Source of the DNA: DASRHK01 sp035650495
Lineage (GTDB): Bacteria; Pseudomonadota; Gammaproteobacteria; Nevskiales; Nevskiaceae
Direction of reading: 5' to 3'
Length of the DNA stretch: 32,544 bases
Assembly (NCBI GenBank): GCA_035650495.1
Contig: DASRHK010000150.1
Span: 1-32,544 of the forward strand
Position numbers and translations under genes: made by a program. Below the pieces are notes generated by a model that was not told the DNA's origin, did not search any database, and saw only the letters and a list, made by a program, of their open reading frames with translations. Below are positions 25,937 through 32,544 of the stretch, piece after piece (the first letter of the stretch is position 1; each line of letters begins with the position of its first letter).

Positions 25937-27489
25937 TGGCGAAGATCCTCGCCATCGACGTCGGGACGCAAAGCGCGCGCGCGATCGTGTTCGACGAGCA
26001 CGGCCATCTGCTCGCGAAAGCGCAGACGATCTTCGACCCGACCTACGTCTCGCCGCGCCCCGGCTGGGCGGAGCAGGGCACCGACATCTACTGGAACGGC
26101 GTGCGCCAGAGCTGCGCGGCGCTGTGGCGCGGCGGCGTGGTGAGGCCTGCGGAGATCACCGGCGTTTCGCTGACGACTCAGCGCGCGACGATGGTGTGCG
26201 TCGACGGTGCGGGCAAAGTGCTGCGACCTGCGATCGTGTGGCTCGATCACCGGCGCAGCGACTCGCCGCCGAACCTCGGCGCGCTGTGGAGCACCGCGTT
26301 CAAGCTCGCGGGCGCGACGAATCTCATCCGCCAGTTCCAGGCCGAATCCGACGCGAACTGGCTCTCCGAGCACGAGCCCGAGGTCTGGCGCGAGACGAGC
26401 AAATTCCTGTTCCTCTCGGGCTGGCTCACGCACCGTCTGGTCGGCGAGTACGTCGACTCGGTCGGCTGCCAGGTCGGCTACGTGCCGTTCGACTACAAGA
26501 ATCTCCGCTGGGCCGCGAAGAACGACTTCAAGTGGAAGGCCGTGCGGGTTCGACCCGATCAACTGCCGCGTCTCGTCGCGCCGGGCGAGAAGCTCGGCGC
26601 GCTGACGCGCGCTGCTGCGGATGAGCTCGGGCTACCGGCGGGCTTGCCGCTGATCGCAGCGGCCGCCGACAAGGCTTGCGAAGTGCTGGGCTGCGGCGCG
26701 CTCGCCGCCGACGTCGCGCAGCTGTCGTTCGGCACGACGGCGACGATCAACACGACGCAGTCGAAGTACGTCGAAGTCCAGCGCCTGCTGCCCGCATATC
26801 CGGCGGCGATGCCGAACGCCTACAACACCGAGATCCAGATCTATCGCGGCTTCTGGATGGTGTCGTGGTTCAAGCGCGAGTTCGCGCACAACGAGCAGCG
26901 ACTCGCCGACGAGCGCGGTGTGCCCGCCGAAATGCTGTTCGACGAGCTGATCAGCAACGTGCCACCCGGATCGATGGGCCTCACGCTGCAGCCGTACTGG
27001 TCGCCGGGCGTGCGCGATCCGGGACCCGAAGCCAAGGGCGCGATCATCGGCTTCGGCGATGTGCACACCCGCGCGCACTTCTATCGCGCGATCCTCGAAG
27101 GCCTCGTTTATGGCCTGCGCTCCGGCGGCGAGAAGATCGAGAAGAAGATCGGCCGGAAGATCCGTCTGCTGCGCGTCGCGGGCGGCGGCTCGCAATCCGA
27201 CGTCGCGATGCAGATCACCGCCGACATCTTCGGCTTGCCCGCGGAGCGCTCGGAGATCTACGAGACCTCCGCGCTCGGCGCGGCGATCAATTGCGCCGTC
27301 GGATTAGGGCTGCATCCGGACTATGCGACGGCAGTAAAGACGATGTGTCGCGTGGGTCGCCGCTTCGATCCGCAGGAATCCGCGCGCAAGACCTACGACG
27401 CGCTGTATCGCGACGTCTACAGCCGGATGTACCCGCAGCTGAAGCCGATCTATCAGAAGATCCGCGAGATCACGGGCTACCCGCCGTAG
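25936..27489 (+). CDS. FGGY-family carbohydrate kinase
   Basis: A 517-residue FGGY kinase that phosphorylates a polyol or sugar with ATP. The N-terminal phosphate loop is AIDVGTQSARAIVFD (Asp8); the catalytic base is Asp245 in AAADKACEVLGCGA, one residue from Asp246 of E. coli GlpK. The C-terminal FGGY region contains RAILEGLVYGLRSGGEKIEKK and the ATP-binding VAGGGSQSDVAMQITADIFGLP. It differs from GlpK, which has DQGTTSSRAI, so glycerol is only one candidate. ATG at 25936 shares one base with the GlpD-like stop (TGATG), implying coupled translation of all three genes. Confidence 0.85.
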   Translation: MAKILAIDVGTQSARAIVFDEHGHLLAKAQTIFDPTYVSPRPGWAEQGTDIYWNGVRQSCAALWRGGVVRPAEITGVSLTTQRATMVCVDGAGKVLRPAIVWLDHRRSDSPPNLGALWSTAFKLAGATNLIRQFQAESDANWLSEHEPEVWRETSKFLFLSGWLTHRLVGEYVDSVGCQVGYVPFDYKNLRWAAKNDFKWKAVRVRPDQLPRLVAPGEKLGALTRAAADELGLPAGLPLIAAAADKACEVLGCGALAADVAQLSFGTTATINTTQSKYVEVQRLLPAYPAAMPNAYNTEIQIYRGFWMVSWFKREFAHNEQRLADERGVPAEMLFDELISNVPPGSMGLTLQPYWSPGVRDPGPEAKGAIIGFGDVHTRAHFYRAILEGLVYGLRSGGEKIEKKIGRKIRLLRVAGGGSQSDVAMQITADIFGLPAERSEIYETSALGAAINCAVGLGLHPDYATAVKTMCRVGRRFDPQESARKTYDALYRDVYSRMYPQLKPIYQKIREITGYPP

Positions 27490-27507
27490 GTCGGCCTTCA
27501 GGCCGAC
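27490..27507. terminator. Hairpin between convergent kinase and amidase genes
   Basis: GTCGGCC-TTCA-GGCCGAC is a perfect 7-bp stem with a tetraloop directly after the kinase stop and overlapping the amidase stop. No T run exists on either strand, so it may block exonucleases or weakly terminate in both directions. Confidence 0.45.
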
Positions 27508-29072
27508 GCGTTCCAGAGCTTCTGCAAGCTCGGGTAATCCGGCCTCACCTTCGCTGCGTCCTCGATCGCCTTCATCGCAGCGCTCGCGACGTGTTCCTGC
27601 CACGGTCGCGCGGCGACCTGCACCGTGATCGGCAGACCCGTCGAGCCGCGCTCCGTCTCGGCTGCGGTCTGATCCATCTTGTCGCGCGACGGCGCGCGAT
27701 CGCTCTCTTCGCGCTCGCTCACGGTGGTGACCGGCACGATGCCCGCTGGATAGCCGAGCACGTTATAGATGCAGGCATAACCACCGAGGACCCCGAGCTC
27801 GAGCGTCGCGCCGTGGCGCAGCGCGGGCAGGGCGGCCGACGGCGAGAGGATCAGGTCGATCGGTCCGGACGGAGTTTCGTCGAGCGCGCGGCGCCAGCGC
27901 GCCTGGTAATCCATCAGCCGTTCGCAGAGCTGCCAGTAGTTGTCGGTGTCGTGCCGGCCGTAGTTGGCGAGGATCTCCGCGGATTTGCCGCGGCCCGTCA
28001 GCGTGAGGAGCTTGCGCAGCACCGGCATCATCCAGCTCGGTGCGGCTGCGGCCTGCTCGATCTGTCGGATGCGCGGGTCGCGCGGATTCTTGCCGAGGAT
28101 GCGCTTCAAGCCGGCGGCGCCGTCGGCGACGAAGATGCCGTAGAACATCGCGACGGCTTCACCGATGTCGGGCGGCTGCCATTCGAAGACGCGGGCGCCG
28201 CGATCGGCGAGGATCTTCGCCGCTTCCTGCACCGCGCGGCGACAGGCGGGCGAGGCGGTGAACGTCCCATCGTCGGTGAACCAGGCGACGCGAAGCCCTT
28301 TGAGATCGACCGATGCCGGATCGCCGAGCGGCGCGGGCGAGTCGCCATTCGCGGCACGTCCGCCGTGGATCACTTCCAGGCCGAGATCGAGATCGCCGAC
28401 GTCGCGCGCGAACACGCCGACCTGGCTCGGGATCGCGCGCTGCCCGGCCGGAAGGCTGAAGCGTCCCGGATCGGTGAAGCGTCCAGCGGTCGCCTTCATG
28501 CCGACGATGCCGCAGAACGCCGCCGGGACGCGATTCGATCCGCCGATGTCGGTGCCGAGCCCGAGCGGCGAGCCGCCGGCCGCGATGATCGCGGCTTGTC
28601 CGCCGGACGATCCACCCGGCGCGCGCTCGAGGTCCCACGGATTGTTGGTGCGGCCGTAGAGCGGATTGTCGGCCTCGATGTAGAGCAGGACCTGCGACAC
28701 GTTGGTCTTGCCGAGCACGATCGCGCCGGCCTTGCGCAGGCGCTCGACAAAGATCAGGTCGCGGTCCGCCGAAGTCTTTGCGCGCGAGGGCAGGCCGAAG
28801 GTGGACGGCGAGCCCTCAAGATCGAGGCATTCCTTGATCGTGATCGGCACGCCGTGTAAAGCGCCGAGCGCTTCGCCGCGGGCGCGCGCCTCGTCGGCCA
28901 GGCGTGCTTCGCTGCGCGCCTCGTCGTAGCGCTTCCAGATCACCGCGTTGAGCGACGGATTGACCGCTTCGATGCGGTCGATGTGGGCTTCGACGGCCTT
29001 GGTCGCGGAGATTTCGCCGTTCGCAATGCGCCGAGCGAGCTCGCGGGCACAGAGCTGCCAGATCGCTTCCAT
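27498..29072 (-). CDS. Amidase-signature hydrolase, fatty-acid-amide-hydrolase-like
   Basis: A 524-residue amidase-signature enzyme. The Ser-cisSer-Lys triad is complete: Lys80 (VPITIKEC), Ser155 (GGSSGG) and nucleophile Ser179 (GTDIGGSN). The spacings of 75 and 24 residues equal those of mammalian FAAH (Lys142, Ser217, Ser241), and the stretch GGSPLGLGTDIGGS is nearly the same as in FAAH. This suggests hydrolysis of an aliphatic amide or ester, but amidase specificity is poorly predicted by sequence. A polar insertion (about 460-485) precedes GLPITVQVAARPW. ATG at 29072 follows the queF stop by four bases. An Arg-rich in-frame extension overlapping queF is rejected. Confidence 0.85.
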   Translation of the reverse strand: MEAIWQLCARELARRIANGEISATKAVEAHIDRIEAVNPSLNAVIWKRYDEARSEARLADEARARGEALGALHGVPITIKECLDLEGSPSTFGLPSRAKTSADRDLIFVERLRKAGAIVLGKTNVSQVLLYIEADNPLYGRTNNPWDLERAPGGSSGGQAAIIAAGGSPLGLGTDIGGSNRVPAAFCGIVGMKATAGRFTDPGRFSLPAGQRAIPSQVGVFARDVGDLDLGLEVIHGGRAANGDSPAPLGDPASVDLKGLRVAWFTDDGTFTASPACRRAVQEAAKILADRGARVFEWQPPDIGEAVAMFYGIFVADGAAGLKRILGKNPRDPRIRQIEQAAAAPSWMMPVLRKLLTLTGRGKSAEILANYGRHDTDNYWQLCERLMDYQARWRRALDETPSGPIDLILSPSAALPALRHGATLELGVLGGYACIYNVLGYPAGIVPVTTVSEREESDRAPSRDKMDQTAAETERGSTGLPITVQVAARPWQEHVASAAMKAIEDAAKVRPDYPSLQKLWNASA

Positions 29073-29076
29073 ACGG

Positions 29077-29505
29077 TCAGGCGCCCGGAAGCTGGCCTTG
29101 CGCGGTGGGATCGCTGTGCCACGCCGCCGGCGGCAGCTCGCCCTTGAATCCCTTCGCACGATGCTCGGCGACGACGTGGGTGTAGATGCCGCCGCGCACG
29201 TTGAACACGGCGGTCAGGCGCATGAGGCGCGGCTTCAGGGCGCCGGCGAGGTCGTCGAGGATGCGGTTGGTGACGTCCTCGTGGAAGTGGCCTTCGTCGC
29301 GGAAGCTCCAGATGTAGAGCTTCAAGGATTTCAATTCGACGCAGAGCTTGTCTGCGATGTATTCGAGATAGAGCGTCGCGAAATCCGGCTGGCCGGTCTT
29401 CGGGCACAGGCAGGTGAACTCCGGCATGCGCATGCGGATCGCGTAGTCGCGCGACGGCGCCGGGTTCGGGAACGTCTCGATTTTTTTCTGCGGACGGGTG
29501 GGCAT
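29077..29505 (-). CDS. queF: NADPH-dependent 7-cyano-7-deazaguanine reductase (preQ0 reductase)
   Basis: QueF reduces the nitrile of preQ0 to the amine preQ1 in queuosine synthesis, the only known enzymatic nitrile-to-amine reduction. At 142 residues it is the short unimodular form (B. subtilis type), unlike the longer E. coli enzyme. It has the covalent nucleophile Cys34 and Asp41 in CLCPKTGQPDFATLY, and the family motif in CVELKSLKLYIWSFRDEGHFHE. ATG at 29505 has no evident Shine-Dalgarno. It is divergent from smc across 49 bases, and the amidase follows four bases downstream. gluQ, at 20894, acts later on the same modified base. Confidence 0.95.
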   Translation of the reverse strand: MPTRPQKKIETFPNPAPSRDYAIRMRMPEFTCLCPKTGQPDFATLYLEYIADKLCVELKSLKLYIWSFRDEGHFHEDVTNRILDDLAGALKPRLMRLTAVFNVRGGIYTHVVAEHRAKGFKGELPPAAWHSDPTAQGQLPGA

Positions 29506-29554
29506 GTGCGTCGCGACAATTTACACTACGCGCCATTCACGGGATCGAGAGTCG

Positions 29555-32544
29555 ATGCGTCTTTCCGCCATCAAGCTGGCCGGTTTCAAGTCCTTCGTCG
29601 ACGCAAGCACGCTGCCCCTCCCCTCGAACCTGACCTCGATCGTCGGGCCGAACGGCTGCGGCAAGTCCAACATCATCGATGCCATCCGCTGGCTGCTCGG
29701 CGAGCAGTCGATGCGCCAGCTGCGCAGCGAGACGATGGAGGACGTGATCTTCAACGGCAGCAAGACGCGCAAGCCCGCGGGACGCGCGTCGGTCGAGATG
29801 CTGTTCGACAACAGCGACGGCACCATCGGCGGACCTTACGCGGCGTACAACGAGATCGCGGTCCGCCGCGAGCTCACGCGCGACGGCGAATCGCAGTACT
29901 ACCTGAACGGCGCGAAGTGCCTGAAGCGCGACGTCACCGACCTGTTCCTCGGCACCGGGCTCGGCGGCCGCAGCCAGTACGCGATCATCGAGCAGGGCAT
30001 GGTCTCGCGCATGATCGAGGCCAAGCCCGAAGAGCTGCGCCAGTGGCTCGAAGAGGCTGCGGGCATCTCCAAGTACAAGGAGCGCCGGCGCGAGACCGAG
30101 ACGCGCATCCGGCAGACGCGCGAGAACCTGGCGCGGCTGTCCGACCTGCGCGTCGAGCTGCAGGCGCGGCTGGAGCAGCTGCGCAAGCAGGCCGCGAACG
30201 CCGAGAAGTATCGCGAGTACAAGGAGCAGGAGCGTCGCCTGAAGGCCGAGCTCCTCGCGCTGCGCTGGCGCTCGCTCGAAGCGCAGTGCCTCGCGCAGGA
30301 CACGGCGATCGCCGAGCTGAGCCAGTCGCTGGAAGATGCCAAGGCACGACTGGCGAAAGCGCACGAGGAGCGCGCTGCGCTCGAAAGCTCGCATCACGCC
30401 GAGAACCAGAAGTTCAACGAGCTGCAGGGCAAGCTCTACGAAGCCGAAGCCGCGAAGTCGCGCCAGGAACAGGATCTGAAGCATGCGCGCGAGATGAAGG
30501 CGCAGCGCGTACGCGAGCTCGAGCACCTGACCCGTCAGCTCGAAGAGATCCGTGCCCGCGAAGGGCGGGAGACGCAGCGCCTCGCGGAGCTGCGCGAAGC
30601 GCTCGCGCGCGACGAAGCCGCGGTCGGCGAAGCGCAGTCGCGCAACGAGCAGGCGCAGAAGGTCCTCCGCGAAGCCGACGAAGCCGCCCTGTCGCAGCAA
30701 TCGCGCTGGGACGAATTCCTCGCGCGCTCGGAAGGCGCGACCACGCAGCTCGAGGCCGAGCGCGTGCGCGTGCAGCAGCTCGATCGCGCGCTGATGCAGG
30801 CCGAGGAGCGCCTCAACGTGCTGACCACGGAGCAGGCGAAGCTCGACGCCGCGCCGATCCAGGCGGCGCTGTTCGACGCCGACACCGAGCTCAAGAACAT
30901 CCAGCGCTCGATCGGCGATGCGCAAGCCCTGCTCGCCGAGCTCGATCGCAAGATCGCCGAGCTGCGCGATTCGCGCGCGACTGCAGAAGGCGCGCTGCAC
31001 GAGGCGCGTCAGTCGCTGCAAGGCGCACGCGGTCGACTGTCGTCGCTCGAAACGCTGCAAGCCGCCGCGCTCCGCCAGGATGACGCGGAGCTCAACGCAT
31101 GGCTGCAGAAGCACGGGCTCGAGGAGGCGCCGCGGCTCGCCGCCGCGCTGCAAGTCGAGTCGGGCTGGGAAGGCGCGGTCGAGCACGTGCTCGGGGATCT
31201 GCTGCAGGCGCCGCTGATCGCCGACTTCGCCGACAAGCTCGGCGGCATCCACAGCGCGCCCAAATCCGGGGTCAACTTGCTGCACAGCTCGGCCGGCGTC
31301 GCGACGTCGCACGCCGAGCGGTTGAGCGCAAAGGTCGTCGGACCCGGCGTGGTGATGGAGCTGCTGCACGGCATCTTCGTCGCCAATGACATCGCGCAAG
31401 CGCGCGCGACCGCCGCGAGCCTGCACGCCGGCGAATCGGTGATCACCAAGGATGGCGTCTGGCTCGGCAAGGACTGGGCGCGCTATCCGCGCACGCACGA
31501 GGACGAGACCGGCGTGCTCGCCCGCGCGATGCTGCTCAAGCAGCTGCGTGCCGAAGTGGAAGCGCAGGCGAGCTCGGTGCGCGAGAAGGAGAAGCACGTC
31601 GACGAGCTGCGGATCTCGACGCAGACGCTGGAGACGCAGCGTCGCGACATCGCCGCGCGCTTCGACGACGGCCGCTCCAAGGAAGCGCGCAGCCTCGCGT
31701 TCCGCCAGGCGCAGAGCGTGCGCCTGGAGCAGACCGAGTCGCGCGCGAAGCAGCTGGCGCAGGAGATCACTGCGCTGACCGCCAGTCGCGAGACGCTGAA
31801 GTCGGAGCTCGTGACGGCGCAGAAGAAGTCGGCCGAGCTCGATGCGATCGCGCAGAAGCTGCGCGACGAGCGTGGCGCGCTCCAGCAGGCCGTGAGCGAC
31901 AGCCGCGTCGCTGCCCAGCGCGCGCGCGCTGCGGCGCTGGAGACGGGATCGGCGCTCAACGCAGCGCAGCTGGAGCTCGCGACCAAGCGCAGCGCGCTCG
32001 AAGGATTGAACAACGCGCTGCGCGATCTCGCGGCGCAACGCGAAGCGCGCGAGCGCGAGCGCGTCGAGATCGACGGCACGCTCGCCCAGTACGATGCGCC
32101 GATCGAGAATCAGGCGCAGGGCGCCGCTTCGGCGATGGCCGCGGTGCAGGCCGCGCAGGACGCGCTGCGTCAGGCGCGCGACCGGCTCACCTCGGCGGAA
32201 GTCGCGCTCGGCAGCACGGCGCAGCGCGTGCAGGCCGCCGAGTTCGATCGCGACGCCGCGCGTGATCGGCTGCAGCAGGCGCAGATCGAATCGCAGGGAC
32301 TCACGGTGCGGCGGCAGACGCTGTCGGATCAGATCGTCGAGACCGGGATCGATCGCAACGAGCTGCTCGCGGCGATCAAGGACGACGCGACGCCTGAGGT
32401 GTGGGACGAAAAAGTCCTGTCGATGGGCCGGCGCATCGAGCGTCTGGGCGCGATCAACCTCGCGGCGATCCAGGAGCTCGACGAGGCCCAAGCGCGCGAG
32501 ACCGAGCTCGGCAAGCAGAACGACGACATCACCGGCGCGCTCGC
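29555..32544 (+). CDS. smc: Chromosome segregation protein SMC, 5' part
   Basis: The first 996 codons of SMC, the long coiled-coil ATPase of the condensin complex; the frame stays open to the window end. The N-terminal half of the ATPase head has FKSFVD, Walker A GPNGCGKS (31-38), the Gln loop in LLGEQS and FNGSKTRKPAG, followed by GGRSQYAIIEQGMVSRMIEAKPEELR. A first coiled coil (about 175-500) leads to a globular hinge (about 505-635, LNAWLQKHG, SGWEGAVEHVLGDLL). The returning coil ends with the SMC-typical RLGAINLAAIQELDEA. The C-terminal head with signature and Walker B lies outside. ATG at 29555 gives the family start MRLSAIKLAGFKSF. Confidence 0.95.
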   Translation, partial: MRLSAIKLAGFKSFVDASTLPLPSNLTSIVGPNGCGKSNIIDAIRWLLGEQSMRQLRSETMEDVIFNGSKTRKPAGRASVEMLFDNSDGTIGGPYAAYNEIAVRRELTRDGESQYYLNGAKCLKRDVTDLFLGTGLGGRSQYAIIEQGMVSRMIEAKPEELRQWLEEAAGISKYKERRRETETRIRQTRENLARLSDLRVELQARLEQLRKQAANAEKYREYKEQERRLKAELLALRWRSLEAQCLAQDTAIAELSQSLEDAKARLAKAHEERAALESSHHAENQKFNELQGKLYEAEAAKSRQEQDLKHAREMKAQRVRELEHLTRQLEEIRAREGRETQRLAELREALARDEAAVGEAQSRNEQAQKVLREADEAALSQQSRWDEFLARSEGATTQLEAERVRVQQLDRALMQAEERLNVLTTEQAKLDAAPIQAALFDADTELKNIQRSIGDAQALLAELDRKIAELRDSRATAEGALHEARQSLQGARGRLSSLETLQAAALRQDDAELNAWLQKHGLEEAPRLAAALQVESGWEGAVEHVLGDLLQAPLIADFADKLGGIHSAPKSGVNLLHSSAGVATSHAERLSAKVVGPGVVMELLHGIFVANDIAQARATAASLHAGESVITKDGVWLGKDWARYPRTHEDETGVLARAMLLKQLRAEVEAQASSVREKEKHVDELRISTQTLETQRRDIAARFDDGRSKEARSLAFRQAQSVRLEQTESRAKQLAQEITALTASRETLKSELVTAQKKSAELDAIAQKLRDERGALQQAVSDSRVAAQRARAAALETGSALNAAQLELATKRSALEGLNNALRDLAAQREARERERVEIDGTLAQYDAPIENQAQGAASAMAAVQAAQDALRQARDRLTSAEVALGSTAQRVQAAEFDRDAARDRLQQAQIESQGLTVRRQTLSDQIVETGIDRNELLAAIKDDATPEVWDEKVLSMGRRIERLGAINLAAIQELDEAQARETELGKQNDDITGAL

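Noticed and set aside
29499..29527. Promoter for smc at TACACT (29522-29527)
   Set aside because: The -10 is acceptable but no -35 lies at a suitable distance, so it is not listed as a feature.
29537..32491. A 984-codon minus-strand open frame opposite smc
   Set aside because: Leu/Arg/Ala-rich shadow of the coiled-coil gene; the plus frame shows Walker A, hinge and SMC motifs.

Overview
The window is GC-rich, gene-dense bacterial chromosome with almost no spare DNA. Gene order points to a gammaproteobacterium. carB-greA-rlmE-ftsH-folP-glmM-tpiA-secG-tRNA-Leu, then tRNA-fMet-rimP-nusA-infB-rbfA-truB-rpsO-pnp, is the housekeeping order known from Pseudomonas-type genomes; E. coli has most of it. 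A phaR gene suggests a polyhydroxyalkanoate (PHA) maker. Nevskiales/Steroidobacter-like or Xanthomonas-related lineages would fit, but I cannot fix the genus by reading. I see no transposases, integrases, phage genes or CRISPR repeats.

Layout. 1-8111 (+): the 3' part of carB, greA, rlmE, ftsH, folP, glmM, tpiA, secG and tRNA-Leu(GAG), closed by a strong terminator. 8177-11391 (+): an accessory insert between the two tRNA genes, made of a GabD-type aldehyde dehydrogenase, a secreted START-domain protein and a DUF1611/DgcN-type protein. 11431-20115 (+): tRNA-fMet with its own promoter, an attenuator-like structure, and rimP-nusA-infB-rbfA-truB-rpsO-pnp, covering ribosome maturation, initiation, transcription elongation and RNA decay. 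20130-21859 (-): gluQ, phaR and a predicted small RNA. 21861-27489 (+): a CbbY-like phosphatase behind a CRP-like site, then an overlapping trio of alkyl-DHAP-synthase-like flavoenzyme, GlpD-like dehydrogenase and FGGY kinase. 27498-29505 (-): queF and a FAAH-like amidase. 29555 to the end (+): the first 996 codons of smc.

The most interesting part is the 311-base gap between pnp and phaR. Its minus strand carries a near-consensus sigma-70 promoter (17-base spacer), about 120 transcribed bases with strong hairpins, and an excellent intrinsic terminator. This looks like an unannotated small RNA. Its start region closely resembles the phaR promoter, and both carry TGC-N3-GCA at the same place just downstream of the -10. 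That element resembles PhaR operators reported in other bacteria, so the RNA may belong to a PHA-responsive PhaR circuit. Its 3' half also has a CUCCUCC stretch complementary to the phaR ribosome-binding site.

Other points: rlmE has no ATG/GTG/TTG that would keep its conserved N-terminus, and an ACG overlapping the greA stop gives exactly the E. coli length. The initiator tRNA has a U1:U72 mismatch in place of C1:A72. The AGPS-like/GlpD-like/FGGY trio suggests an unassigned glycerolipid or ether-lipid pathway. Unusual start codons are common: TTG in ftsH, folP and gluQ; GTG in greA, glmM, tpiA and glpD.
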